A DNA stretch of 64,000 bases from contig SJRY01000272.1 of assembly GCA_011319805.1 (NCBI GenBank), positions 62,001 to 126,000 on the forward strand, written 5' to 3'. Source of the stretch: Macrocybe gigantea (taxonomy: Eukaryota > Basidiomycota > Agaricomycetes > Agaricales > Callistosporiaceae). The translations under genes were made by a program, and so were the position numbers. Shown here piece after piece: positions 14,085 to 26,433 of the stretch. A model generated the notes under the pieces. It searched no databases. It was not told the DNA's origin and saw only the letters and a program-made list of their open reading frames with translations. Numbering within the stretch: the stretch's first letter is position 1; each line of letters begins with the position of its first letter.

Positions 14085-15223
14085 ATGACTAGCTCTAAAA
14101 GAGTTCGACCATACCCTCTTCACAAACGAACATCCTCCCCTTACGCCAACGTCTCTTGCATCACCCCCGACAATATGTCCTGCAACAACTGGTCTCTCAG
14201 CCTATCTAGAGGAGGAAGTAACAGATCGACCCCTCATCCCCCTCGCCGGTCATCGGCCCCCGACGACACTTCATATTCATTAGGGCCTCAGTTCATTTCG
14301 GTGAATTATGGAGCTGACGAGACGACTTGGTGTGCCACCTCCCACGTCCAGCAACAACAACTCCCCTCGCCGTCCAAAACGCGCAGTATTCCGATGTGAC
14401 CGATCTGGGAACCATGAATTATGGTAATATGGCAGAGCAGGACCTGTCATCCAACACCATTTCATATACAGACTATCATTCTGGTCCCACACGAAATGCT
14501 TCCCCCGACTCGATCTCTTCCGGATCTTCTGCATTCTGCCCATCCGTCTTTAGCGACCAGTTCACGCTGCAGCCGCACCAAAACGATCCGAGTTACGACG
14601 TGTCCGCCCTCCCTGTGCAATATCATGGACCAGATTCCTCAAATGACGCGCGTCTCGAAGCCGATAATAGTCGCCTCCGTAGGAAACTTCGGGAGTTGGA
14701 AGCGGAATGTACCAAACTCCGTTCTGCCCTCGAGGCCACTCGCAGTTCCAACCCAGGCGGCTTGCCTACCCCCATGCCGACTCCCCCGCAGACCGCCTCC
14801 TTCCAGGCGTCCTGGAAAGCTCGCACAGAGGCACGCAGGCGCATCTTCTGCTCCCTTAACCGCGCCGGAAATGCCTTGTGCGCATGGCATGACTCTAGGC
14901 GCGAACGTCGAACGTTTCCCCCACGAAATGCTCCGCCTGGATATCTTAACTGTGGTTGCACATATGAGGAGGCCTTGTTTGAAGAGAGCTTGGCGAGGCA
15001 TCACGTTGGCAGCTATTATCCTGGCGAGACCGTCCGCATGGACCCTGCGCTGCGCAATCCGCTGCTCAAACTGCTGCAGCAGAGGTATGGGTATCGAGAT
15101 GGCGACTTCGAAAGAGACCCCATCACCGGCGATTGGCTTGACGGCGAAGGGCCTGCGTACTGGGAACAGCAGGCACACTCAGGAGCAACGGCCAGGCGCC
15201 GCATTGAGCACGACCGTCACTAG
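14085..15223 (+). CDS. Conserved basidiomycete coiled-coil protein, unknown function
   Basis: Function unknown. Two exons, 14085-14300 and 14387-15223, joined over an 86-nt intron (donor gtgaat, branch-like ctgac, acceptor gcgcag) that restores frame; about 350 residues. The N-terminal 190 residues are Ser/Pro-rich and probably disordered. A leucine-zipper-like coiled coil follows (EADNSRLRRKLRELEAECTK). The C-terminal domain is compact and looks conserved: ARRRIFCSLNRAGNALCAWH, then GYLNCGCTYEEALFEESLA, GETVRMDPALRNPLLKLLQ, and RYGYRDGDFERDPITGDWL. The coiled coil without a clear basic DNA-contact region makes a bZIP assignment unsafe. The start is the first ATG in the exon (MTSSKRVRPYPLHKR). 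Confidence 0.72.
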
Positions 15224-17675
15224 AATGGTCTTTTAACGCATCTTTCATCTTCTTCATGATAAATTATTGGCAACGCCGTCGCTCTCACTTCATCTATACT
15301 CGCATGTAAACCATTACACCACGCTCCTTGCTCGCACTTATAATACTTTACAGTTAATAGTCGACGATCTCTCACTTCCAAAAATTACATTACCAGAGCG
15401 CTCATGCCTGGCGCCTGGTGGTCCAACAGGCCATTTCATCGACAAGAACTTCTCTGAATAGGTGATAGTGGGGGATTAAATTCTCCTCTGGAGGACAGAG
15501 AACAAGCACCTTGGTAAGCTACTGACAGTGCCATGCGATGCTCGGTACCTGACTAATGACCGTTGTTGGTTGTTGGCAAGACGGAGATTAGGGGTTTCGC
15601 GACTTTCGTCCACAAGCTATCGGGGGCTGATCTCTCATGTAGCTTGTACCTGTTTCAGGAGAAATGGGTCGAGAGAACCAGAAGCATTCCAAGAGGTTTT
15701 CAATCCATAGCCATGTTAAATTTATTTGCGACGATGAAAATCGTTGGTTCTGGGGGGAAGGGTAATCTTCCACTACCTCACAGGACACCAAGCGGGGCAG
15801 CCAATAGTTAGCAATAGCAACGGCTATCCTGCTGAAGAGGACAGGTTAAGTGGAACAATCAAATTAGTAAGCGACTGCGTAAGCGACATGGTCTCATCTG
15901 AGTCACTGTCTGCCTATATACCCATTTGAAGCCAGTGCTTGCGCTATTGTAATCATGTTTCACTACCAAAGTAGAGTCTTAGACACCGGAGTGCTTAATT
16001 CGTCAGGGAGTCACGAAGATTTGGTGCAGTTTCAACCATGATCCAGGCTGGTCAAAATCTGGGCGAATCGCGATCTCTGCAGTCCCTCGGACAGAAGCAC
16101 TGGAAAACCCAGCTTCCTCAGATTTTTCTTTTCGCCTCAGTTTTCGCCTCTGGAGCCCATAGTCCTCTTGTCCCAATACAGCCAAAAACCCGCGCACTGG
16201 ATTTATTTGTCACACCGAGTTAAGCACAACAATGAGTGACGTTGAATGATCTGCGGACATGGCATAGCATCTCGTTTCTCCGCAAGGAGGACGTAGACTC
16301 GCCATCACAACATCTCGACGACCTCGAGAAAATAACACTCAATGGCGCTGAACTGATCGGGTAGGAATAGGCACGATACAGGAAACTCATTCCTGTTTTG
16401 GCTGTTACTACTTGGAGAAAGGGTAGCTCCTAGAACATATGTTCAGCCCACGGAACCTGCAGAGGCAATCGGCAGGTCGGATATTGGAAGAGGGGCGAGC
16501 CTGAGCCAACCCTTTGTCACACCGTCAGAACTAGCGCAGCATGACCGATCAAGACTGGGTGACCCAATTTCGGCATGCGCTTCCTGCGTCGTGGGCTCAT
16601 GTCATCTGTAACATGTCGAAGACGATGTTCAGTGGTAATGCCATGAAGGGGCCTTGCCCCGGACGCAACCACGTGGATCGTCATAGATACTCAGCACGAT
16701 AGAATCAATGGGTCTGCTCGATTGCACAAGGTGGATGCAAAATGAAATATTGGGCATCTCTAGCGCCGCGTCTTCTACGTCTTTCTGCGGTCTCCGTTCG
16801 GAAATGAGGATATCAGAGAAGGCTGCAAACCAGGATAGCGTGAGCCTATATGTTGACGAGCAGTCCCGCCAATAGAAAGCATGTCGTTAATGTATAGGAG
16901 GCAAAGGAAGGCATCTGGCTTGTACCTGTCAAGTCCTTGGAACAAAGGTGTTTTCGTTAGATATTGCTGAATATCGTCCTGTCTGTCCCCTACAAACCAG
17001 CCGCTAATATTTCTGCCAAATAGGAGCCGACTAAATGCATCAGATACAACGGATGCGCGGATAGTCGACAAAATTCAGAAGCTTTCGGATTTCTATCTCA
17101 ATAGACAAGTTCTTGACTTGGCCCAATGACACATTATTTAGCCGTGGTCCGACGAAGAAAGGAAACTGGCATTAGATAACCTCGAAAATGAATTTAATAA
17201 CTAACAATGCTAGAGAAGGGAAGCGTGATGAGTGTCACGACGTTTCTGTCCGAGTCAGAAGCTTGGATGTCGTACAGCACAGATTATCGATGTACCCAGA
17301 TCTGAAGTTACAAGATGTTCTGAAATAGAATAATTCTCATGAGTTTGCTCAGAGTTAACAAAGGAACTACCTGCATGCAGATAGGCACACCAACCATTAC
17401 CCCTAGTCGGCGAATTTCTTGAAGAGCTGAAAGTTGCGCTTTCTCGCCGTCTCAGTTCAGTGTGAACAGCTCAGACAGTACAGGAAAAATTACCATGTGC
17501 TACTCTGCGAAGAAATGAAACGTCTGGATGAGCGAGAAACGACAAAAGGTTTCCACGGATCTCACCTATTCTGTGCCAACTTCCTCAGTTGAGGCAAACT
17601 TGGTTATCATCAGGATTACATAAGCAGCCTAGGTGCGCATACACTCTTCAGCAGGAGGCGCCACCGACCTTTCCA
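15224..17675. other. Intergenic region, 2.4 kb
   Basis: No supported gene. Open frames here are short, lack recognisable motifs and lack splice-linked partners. It contains the 3' UTR of the upstream orphan and presumably the KAR5 promoter at the right end. Confidence 0.45.
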
Positions 17676-19850
17676 ATGACTGCCACAAGATCCATCCAGT
17701 CTTCCCTGCTTTCATTAAGCCTTTTTCTTCTACACCTCACGCTCTCTTGTGGAGCTCTCTGGTCACGAAATATCAATTCTCTGACAGTTGATGATTTTCA
17801 GGAGATTTCCGAGCATGGTGTTGTCGAACGCATGTTCTCCTTTACTCCTGACAGATGAACGTTTCACTGGTACTCGTTCTGCAGATGCGGAAATTTCTCT
17901 CCTTTTCCAGAAGCGTGGTATGTTTTTGATTTTGTACCGAAGATGAAGCCGCAAGTCTTCCCGAACGCGCCAGATTTGCTGGAAACGTATTCCTCTCAAT
18001 CCGACTGCTTCCGACGAGCTTCCGGGGCCGTTCGCATGCGCTGCAACGAATTGGATATTGGTGAACCCGAGCGTGTCCATCGTGAGACTTCAGGACGGCG
18101 AATTACATATGTCCCACTTATGTGATATGCCTAGTCGCGATTTCAATGACGTTGTGCGAGCTTGCAACGGCGGAGCATTACTCGACACCGATGGAATGCG
18201 TGCCGTTCATCCTGAAGAAGGATGCTCCCGTACCGCGGTGGTCTTCTCAAGTTCAAGGCGCCTGTGTGGAGTACTCGAGACATACTCATCGTTAGAACCA
18301 GCCTGCTTACTAGACTTCACCCAGTGCCCTTTCTCGAAGTGCTCAACTCTGGTCGAGTTACTCTGGTTATCTTCGAGAAATTCGTGCGTCCTACTGGGAT
18401 TTATTTTTGGTATTCCTATGATCTCATACATGTTCAGCTCAGCTTTGTTTCGCCTTCCGTCGCTGGAACGATATCGGTATGTCTGTCTATAGCTCTCAGT
18501 AGCTGCTTATGTCTTGACTACAATACCGTAGATACCGCTCGAGACATCTACAAAAATATCACGCATGAAAAAGTGACATTTTTAGGCTTTCTTCTCACAC
18601 GGGAACGTTCTCTCGCAAAGGTTGCCAGAAATTTGGATCAGCGGCTCGATGTTGGGCATATTCCTACGATATTCTCGAGCCAACCTAACAAAGCGCTCAG
18701 GATCTCAAAGGCCTCCATACACTGTTTGAAGACACGTTCAAACTTTTATCCAATAAGAGTCGAGATCTGCACGCACAAATCACCAGTCAACTTGAATCCG
18801 TAAAGGTGCAAGTTATGACTGTCTACGCAGTTCAATTGATTTTCGATTCAGGCTTGGTTTTCATTTCATGCAAGATTACTCCAGTCCCAAAAGGAACATG
18901 CCTCGCAACAAGGCATGGCTGTTGAGCAGGTAAGAGCTTTGGAGCAAGCTTCCGTGTTCGAACGTGACAATTCCCTTTTCCATCTTAGGCCCAGCTTGCT
19001 CTCAATATGACTCTGAGTCAAGTTCGTTCGACATTCTGTCCATCTTCGCGTTTGCCGTTCTTATCCTCCGCACAGCATGCCAAGGATCTACGGCTGACTT
19101 TGCACGCAATCAAAATTGTAATAGATGAAGAGATGCGCGCCCTGTTTACTCATTTGGCGAAAGAACACCTGACGCTATCTAAACTCTCAGTAGGTTTTAT
19201 TCTTGCAGTCATTTACTGACGGAGTCTACGATATCGAGTCTGTTGCGGTTCAGGATCAGATTATGTCGAGCTGGCGGCAACACGGGAGTGAATTAGACGT
19301 CCTGATAGACGTGAGTCTCTATTTCTTGTCGCGAAACGTCTCTTTGAAGTAATTGCTCGATCAGAAGCAAAAGGAACTACTGGCTGCTAGTTCGGAGATT
19401 TTCCGTACTCTTAACAGATCATTAATCGACGCCAGGAGCGTTGAAGCATCTCATATCCATACGACATTGATGGTTCAAAATATTTCGAATGGGCTCATCG
19501 ATCTCGTCAATAATGTGCATTCAGAATTCACGAAAATTAACCAGACAGCAGTCGCTGTCCGAGAAGGAATTAGAAAAGACAAAATTTCCGACCAGTGGTT
19601 TTACGCTGCCTTGACAAGAATTGTCGCTTTAGTTTTTGGAGGTATAATCATTGCTCTCGATATAGGCTAAATGCTTCTGGTGTGTCCAGTGGACCTCGTT
19701 ACAATGGAGCCTGGCGATGCCTACTTCACACGTCTATTGTTGGCTGTCATCAAAACTTCGGCAAACGTTCTTCAAGTCGGTATCTCAGGTCTCTTGGTGC
19801 GACTTTCTACGCTCACCGTTGGGAGGCGTGAGGAACGAATTACCTTTTGA
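17676..19850 (+). CDS. KAR5: Nuclear fusion (karyogamy) protein KAR5/Tht1
   Basis: Nuclear-envelope/ER membrane protein needed for nuclear fusion after mating. The start at 17676 is followed by a signal peptide (RSIQSSLLSLSLFLLHLTLS). Many small exons join: NINSLTVDDFQEISEH, DERFTGTRSADAEISLLFQK, FPNAPDLLETYSSQSDCFRR, ASGAVRMRCNELDIGEPERV, then HLAISMTLCELATAEHYSTP and MECVPFILKKDAPVPRWSSQ, GACVDALSRSAQLWSSYSGY, PQLCFAFRRWNDI, and TARDIYKNITHEKVTFLGFL. The Cys-rich block with AISMTLCELATA is the family signature. Long coiled coils follow (LFEDTFKLLSNKSRDLHAQI; RSLIDARSVEASHIHTTLMV), then hydrophobic segments near the C-terminus (FYAALTRIVALVFG; LLLAVIKTSANVLQVGISGL). Exons up to about 18.8 kb are well supported; the last two or three and the stop at 19848-19850 are tentative. 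Confidence 0.87.
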
Positions 19851-20834
19851 AGAGCATCCTGGTATTTTTTCTGTCATGCCGGAAATATTTCACACCGGCT
19901 GTTCAGTCGCAGGAACGCAACGAAAAGTATGCTTGCCTCCGCTTTTTCGTGAAGACTAAATTGACCGTTTAAGCCAGAAGCAAAGAATATTCTCTACAGG
20001 ATTGGCCTGCATGCTCGTCGCCCCTTTCTACTCACAATGTTTCTCTGAGTCAGAGAACTACACTGGCGAACTCCAGCTATCGCAAGGATCCTAGGTTCCG
20101 TGTCTCCCGTATCCCAGACCGTTTGTGCAAGACTGGCTAGATTTTCTTGTCATGTTACTTTTCCTTTCTGTCCTTTGTCTTACACACCATTGTTCTCCCA
20201 AACAAGATTTCTGATTGGCCACTACGTTGTTGACAAACCAAATATGAACTCATATGACACTGTGGGAATTGTGGTAAAGGGCTAGAGGAGTCAGATTCAA
20301 TAAACTTGCCCAAGACACTGTCGGGCCCGTGCTCGTGCCATACGACCACCGTGTCTGAGCCTTTCCAATCGAAATACAGATAACAGGCGTTGAACGCCAT
20401 GCCAGGCGTCGTCACCAAGAGCGTCGAAGGTCATTCGGCTCGGAATCCCTCTGTTGCGCGGTCAGCGGCGCTCCCATCGAAGTGCGCAGTTCCTCCAAGT
20501 TACGCACCCCTTCCTCCCAAAAGTTCGTTATGCGGGGTGAGTGTGGAACCTCTGGTGCATGTATATGTTGTTGGTTTACCATGGTGCACATACAAGGAGA
20601 CACGCCAATCAGGCAGCGGTTGGCCTCATGGAAACCGAGAACAACCCTTAGATGCTGCGCCACAGCGTAGACCTGACTTGAATCCACTGCACCCGTGGTA
20701 TCCCAATCCTACGACTGTCGAGGTACTTGTCAATTTCTTTCTTCATACACTCAAATCGACCACCATGCCTACAGCAGCCTAAATATCTTTATGATTCGCC
20801 AGAACATTGTACAATAGGATCCTACTCCTTCAAA
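19851..20834. other. Region between KAR5 and the RBR gene
   Basis: About 1 kb with short open frames on both strands (for example 20390-20782 plus and 20412-20687 minus, which overlap each other). Neither shows a motif I trust. It may include the KAR5 3' end or an unrecognised 5' exon of the following gene. Confidence 0.35.
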
Positions 20835-23800
20835 ATGCCTCAGAAAGTGAATCTTTTTGCCCGGCATTTTATATTCCAACCTCATTGTTCCTGTTCAGCC
20901 TACTTATTCGCGATCACGACTTACTCGCTGGTCGACAACGTCCGTCGACCTGTCGAAGATTGACGTCAGTGGATATTAGGACTGTCTTTCACCCGCCCTC
21001 GCTCACAGTCCTGCAGACTTATCCAACAGACGCTCGAATACATGAAGTCTGCCAAAAATTTACCCAAGGCCGCTGTATGTATGGTCGCTCTTGCCATCGC
21101 ATCCACGTCCGCGAAGCTTTCCGGCAAGCATGTGTCTCGTTGCCCAGTGATGAAGTGCAAAGCAGTCCATCGCAAGAGGTGAATGCTGCCGACGATGAGA
21201 AATCATGCATCGTGAAATTGCCGTCCACAGTCAAAGACGACAATAGCTTGTCCTCGAATGGTTCGACTATCGTGAGTCGGATATTGATGCAGGGAGGGTC
21301 GTCAAGTTGACTGCTTCTCAAAGGAATCGCCGTCGTCGCCGTCTTCAACTTCAACTTCCAGCATTGGTCACAACGAATTCGTGGAGAGGATGGAATCGCC
21401 GCGCTCATATCCTACCGGGTCTCCAGGCAATTATCGGTTCGGGTCAGAGGGGCGTATTCCACCAGTACTAAATGCGCACCTGAAGACCCCCACTTCGATC
21501 GTCCTCCAGGTTTAGCCCCTCCCGATGAAGTTTATCGGAACTGCCATTGGGGCTCGCGTTCGGGTGGATATGCCCCTCGGCGTTTACTTCAATGTGATTT
21601 GCCGGTATGTGTTTGTTCTCCGCTGACTATTGCATATTTGCTCACCATTTCAGGCCAAGACCCAATCTCTGTTGGTTCGTAAAGAGATATCCTTAGTCCC
21701 TTTTCATCTAACTCCACATTGCCACAGCCTCGGCTTCGACGTCGTCGTTCCTGTCGAAGATTGTGCATGATCATATTACAGTGAAACTCTCTTCGGGGTT
21801 CGAAGTCCTCCAAGTCGCAACTGGTTTCGAGAGTCCTTGGGTTTACTTGGGGAACATACCTTCGTCCGCGACGCCTGCCAAGATCAAAAAAATGATGTCA
21901 GCATATGGAGAGGTGCAAGATGTCAGGATGCCAAACGATACGAAGCATTTGAAACGGCCATGGGTGTTGGTGCAGATGACTAACCACGCTGAGGCGAGTA
22001 GCGCCGTCGCGGAGCTGCACGGTGCCGAATTGCGTGGCGCCAAGCTGACTGCTCGTTTGCCTATCGGGGATGGGAGATGCACCCGGGCTGTCTTCCGCGA
22101 CACGGCTGTTCGTATAACCTGGGAAATGCCATCAAGAGTCGCCTATGGTGGTTATTCATCGGTGGAGCATGCAGAGAAGGCCATATTGGCAGCACGCGTT
22201 CCATTCAAGGACAGCATCGTCGGAGCTTCGATATACAGAGGCATCCCAGCAGTTGGAAGAGTTACAGTGCGTTTTGAAGGCGTACCTCTGGGCATCAACG
22301 ATGGCGACATGGAACGGTTTGCTCACCCCGACGACATTGTCTGGGAGCGACCAAACTACACCGATTTTTCACGTGCAGTTCATGGTATTAAGCGTTATCT
22401 CCAAGATGCTGCCGAATTGGTTGGGTTTGATGTTGTCCCTCCTCCCTACCGAAGAGGCCAAGTACTGGCTTGGGCACACTTTGAAAGCCCCGGCGAAGCA
22501 AAGGCCGCCTGCGATCATTTGAACAATCGAAAGCCCGTCTTTACGGGACGTACAAAGATTACTTCGCGTCACGTACACACACTGTCATACAGAATTCACC
22601 CAGAGAAATACTTTCAACTGCGAGCGGACATTCACGTCTTGCGCCGTTCTCTATATCTATCCAGTTATGACTGCACGATGTCCATCCTGGACAAGATTCC
22701 ACAGCAGCCAACCATCGTCAGGATATCGGGCGAAGATTTGAAGCTATTGGGTCAGACAAAAACGGAGTTTGAGAACGTCTTGAACGGAGAAGTCGTTCGC
22801 ATTGAAGGAAAACCAGCCTGGGATGGGTATTTCGGAAGAGCGCCTGGTATGAATTGGTTGGTCGCACTGGAAAGCGCTCATCCTGGCGTAACGATCCTCA
22901 AGAACACTTCGAGGCGAACAATTCGACTGTTTGGCTATCCTCGACTTCGAGCGTCTGTTCGATCCAAGATTTTACAGAAACTTGATGAGCTTCGTTCGCA
23001 GCAAATTCGCGTCATTCCATTGGAGAAGCTGCCAATTGGCCTATTCATGAGCCGCGACCTGGTCATGTTGCAGGAGGAACTAGGTCCAGAGAACGTCGTC
23101 CTCGACATGTGGAACCATTGCTTGAAGATCCGTGGAGACGACATGGCTTACCAAGCCGCTCAAGAGGCAGTCCGGCGAGCTGTGAGGCGACCTGTATCGG
23201 AGCGTCGAGCTGATGTCGTCGAATGTCCAGTCTGCTTTGATCGGGTGACGAATCCCATCACGTTGCATTGCGGACACACCTGGTGTCGTGATTGCCTGTC
23301 AGGTTATCTGACTGCGTCCATCGACAACAAATTCTTCCCCTCACCTGCCTAGGCAACGAAGGCAAGTGCAAAGAGTGCATCTCCTTAGATGCCGCTCGAC
23401 AAATTCTGTCGGGGCATACCTTTGACGCCGTCATCAACGCCGCGTACACTCTGTACGTTCAATCGCGCCCAAACGAGTTCCACTACTGTCCGTCAGCGGA
23501 TTGCGAGCAAATATACAGGTCGGCTCCACGAGGAGTGACTTTGCAATGTCCATCGTGTCTGGTTCGCATTTGTCCGAATTGTCATAGCGAAGCTCACGAT
23601 GGCCTCGAATGTCTGGATGGCGGCGACGACCTTTTCAACGAATGGGTGAGGGATAACGACGTCAAAAACTGCCCTGGGTGCAGGGTACCTATAGAGCGTG
23701 CAGAGGGTTGCAACCATATGACGTGCACCCAGTGTCAGACGCATATTTGCTGGGTGTGTCTGGAGACATTCCCTCAGGGTGAGGGTATTTATGATCATAT

Positions 23801-23846
23801 GCACAACGTGCATGGAGGTATCGGACTGGGTCCCATTGATTATTGA
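20835..23846 (+). CDS. CCCH zinc finger / RRM / RBR-type E3 ubiquitin ligase
   Basis: Predicted RNA-binding RING-between-RING ubiquitin ligase. The first zinc finger is CCCH (VCQKFTQGRCMYGRSCHRIH, about 21040-21105). After two or three introns the main exon (21763 on) carries an RRM (SPWVYLGNIPSSATPAKIKK, VLVQMTNHAEASSAVAELHG), a long region with further RNA-binding-like folds, then RING1 (CPVCFDRVTNPITLHCGHTW / CRDCLSGYL). In the next frame come the IBR domain (FHYCPSADCEQIY, LQCPSCLVRICPNCHSEAHD) and RING2 (CPGCRVPIERAEGCNHMTCT, then CWVCLETF). RBR ligases use a catalytic Cys in RING2, here probably the Cys of HMTCTQC. The order resembles the C-terminal part of plant DEAH11/12 proteins without the helicase. 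RING1 and IBR are in different frames; adding one C to the run at 23337-23340 joins FFP to LTCLGNEGKC. The 5' start is uncertain. Confidence 0.82.
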
Positions 23847-24283
23847 TTCATTTTTTATTCTCCGTGTTTCTTTCGTTCTGTCTTTCTGCTGATTTGATTT
23901 TCTTTACCTAACATTGTACAGTATCTTTATGCCCAGTCTAGCGTTATAGCTATTTCGGAAAAGTGCAGCCATTGTAGTCTTATCGCTCTTGATATCAAAT
24001 GTAATTGTGTGGAAGCTGCTCGACCAAGTCGTAGGTCTTCTTGTTCAATCGCGTGACTGGTGCCAGCGCCATTCAAATTGCAGGGAAACTAAAATGGTAC
24101 AACATGCAGTAGTATGTTTATCCCGCACTTTTTGAGCCTATCGCGAGACAATTCCGTCATAGATTGAAAGAAAAGATGGAATGACAAACAGGAGGGAGGG
24201 AAACAAAAATAGGTATTGGCGAAAGCAATCTGAAATGAGCAATGGGTAATGATACAAAGTCCGATAGGTATACATGAGCGGGA
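23847..24283. other. Intergenic region between convergent genes
   Basis: 3' flanks of the plus-strand RBR gene and the minus-strand orphan. Nothing else seen. Confidence 0.5.
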
Positions 24284-26433
24284 TCAGGCTCGCCGGTCGT
24301 GGTATTCATACAAGACAAACTAGGAGCAGCATCAACAATGCGACGAGGCAGGATACGAGAGGGCAGGAGGACTCACGCTGGAATAAGGCTTTATTGGCGG
24401 TTGGCCGCGGACGGGGAGGGAGTCGGGCAGCTCTGGTCTGTCTTTGTTGTACGCGATGATAACGCCATAGTCGTCCTTGTATGCCTCGCCGTCCGCGGGG
24501 TACTCTTTGAGCTCGGCAGGATACGCCTTGTCTGGAGGCGCATAGACGAGGTGACCGGAGGACGTGACGTGGTCGCCGCGGCGGTTCCAGAATCCCTTGC
24601 GGCGACGCTCGCGAATCGGTGGCTTGTCTCCTGGCTGGATGGGCGGCGGAGGCATGGGGATGTAGCGAAAGTCGAACGGGACGACGGGCACGTCGCACTC
24701 TCGCGGGGGCGGCACGGGCAGCGGCTCCGGAGACGAATAGCTCTCCAGGTGGACCGCGTTCGTGGACGCGCTGGGCGGCGTGACATGGCGGTAGCTGCTG
24801 CTCCCGTTGCTGCTCCCGATGCTGGTTTCCTGCGATGGGGGCGTCCCCGTTGCCGGGGTGGGTGGGGTGTGATTCGGGGATGGGCCGCGAGACGGCGTGC
24901 GGCGATGTGGAGAATGTGACTGAGGCTGGGAATGAGAATGGGTATGGTATGGGAGTTGGAGTGGGAAGCCGGGTGTGGCTGCGTCTGGGCATAGTAGGTA
25001 TGCGACGCGTCGCGGTGTCGGCTCCTGCTTGGCGACTTGCTGGACGACTTGGACGGAGTTGTGGGCGACCTGGCCGAGGCCTGGAAGTCGGCAGGGGCTG
25101 ACGTCTGGAGGTGGCGCGAAGGCGTCGGCTGAGGCGAGGCCTCGACGATGGTGTCGAGCGACGAGTGCTTCGCAGGAGCATATATAGAGGAAAACGACGC
25201 CGAGCCGCTCAAAGAGGAAACCGGCGGGAGGTCGACGATGCCGCGCGTGCTCCCCATGGGCGTAGCACCGATAAGGGGACTGAGCATGCTCGTCGGCTCA
25301 TCAGAAAAGGCAGGGACACCGCTGATGGACGACGAGGAGCTCGAAGGAAGCGGATAGTTGGGCATGGACGAGTGGCGCGTGAGCGGTGCGGGGCTGCTGG
25401 ACGCGCCCGAGCCGGTGCTGGTGCCGAGGCGTTCCATTCTGTGCATGACGGAGTCGACGGAGCCCTGCGAGTGCTCGCGCGAACCGCTAGCGCCGCTGCT
25501 CGGAGTGGAGGGCGGGGACTTGTAGTACTCTGGCGTGCGGATGATGTTCGGGCTGAACGTGGCCGGAGCTCCCTCTTTGCGGTGAAGCTCTCCTTGCGCT
25601 GCGGCGGCTGTCCCGGCGATGCTGCGGCTGTCCCCGGCGTCGATGTGCCGTTCGGCTGCTGCTGCTTGGGCGGCGTCTCGGGCGGGCGGCGCTGATGGAC
25701 GTCGTTCTGCTTGGTCCCGTTGAGAAACGGATAGGTGTCGCGGGGCGCAGGTGGATGCGGCGCTAGGGACGACGACGAACTGGCACCTGTCGGATCTGTC
25801 TTGCTCCGGGCGCTCCTGTCACCAGAGGAATAGATGGCGGACGAAGGTGGATTGGCCTGGTCGGAGGAACTGGAGCGCCTGCGGGTCGACGAGGCATCCC
25901 CGTTGGGGGCGTCATTTTCGGGCGGCAGGCTGGCCGGATTCCAAAGCCAGGGCGTGTCTTCAGGTGCAGTCTTGTTTCCGTTCTTGTACAGCTCTTCGCT
26001 GATCGAGACGAGCAAGAAAGAGAGCGGAACGGTCAAAGTGGCGCACACCAAAGTCAAAGAGAGCCAATGCTCACGCTGGTATCATGTCATGCAGGCCGAG
26101 GGGATTGTCGACGAGCTTGGTGGCGAGATATTCGGCACTGGGAGGTTTGATCTGTTTCTTGAAGGGATTGAAGCTGGAAGGTTGCTGCTGAGGGTACTGA
26201 GAATGCTGAGAATGCTGAGATGACGATGATTGTTGTGTATAGTACCACGCCGCATTGGGGATCCATGGCCGTTGGGAGGACGGCTGGTGCTGCATGTTGT
26301 AGGCAGGATTGAAGCTCCAGTAGCCGGTCTGCCATTGCTTGTCTGTATAATTCAAGCCAGAAGGCATTGGAGGTGGACCTTGATATGGTGGATTCCATCC
26401 TGAAGGATATCGAGATGAATACGACACTGACAT
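24284..26433 (-). CDS. Ser/Pro-rich conserved basidiomycete protein, unknown function
   Basis: Function unknown. Exon 1 starts at the ATG at 26433 (MSVSYSSRYPSGWNPPYQGP) and ends in NPLGLHDMIPA. An intron leads to EELYKNGNKTAPEDTPWLWN. A long disordered Ser/Pro/Gln region follows, with FSPNIIRTPEYYKSPPSTP and His/Ser repeats. The conserved C-terminal domain reads FRYIPMPPPPIQPGDKPPIR, KGFWNRRGDHVTSSGHLVYA, KAYPAELKEYPADGEAYKDD and PELPDSLP. A final exon (FVLYEYHDRRA, stop at 24284-24286) follows a clean intron. The long second exon changes frame twice, at 25570-25573 and at 24939-24953. Each time adding one base to a C/G run restores a sensible protein, so I read it as one gene with sequence errors. 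The conserved C-terminal block, rich in aromatic and basic residues, is the likely functional part. Confidence 0.68.

Noticed and set aside
24306..25181. Long Arg/Pro-rich frame on the minus strand within the Ser/Pro-rich orphan
   Set aside because: It arises from GC-rich low-complexity DNA read out of frame. The conserved KGFWNRRGDH domain is in a different frame.
24299..25695. Plus-strand open frames over the Ser/Pro-rich orphan
   Set aside because: They are antisense shadows of a GC-rich coding region, without motifs.
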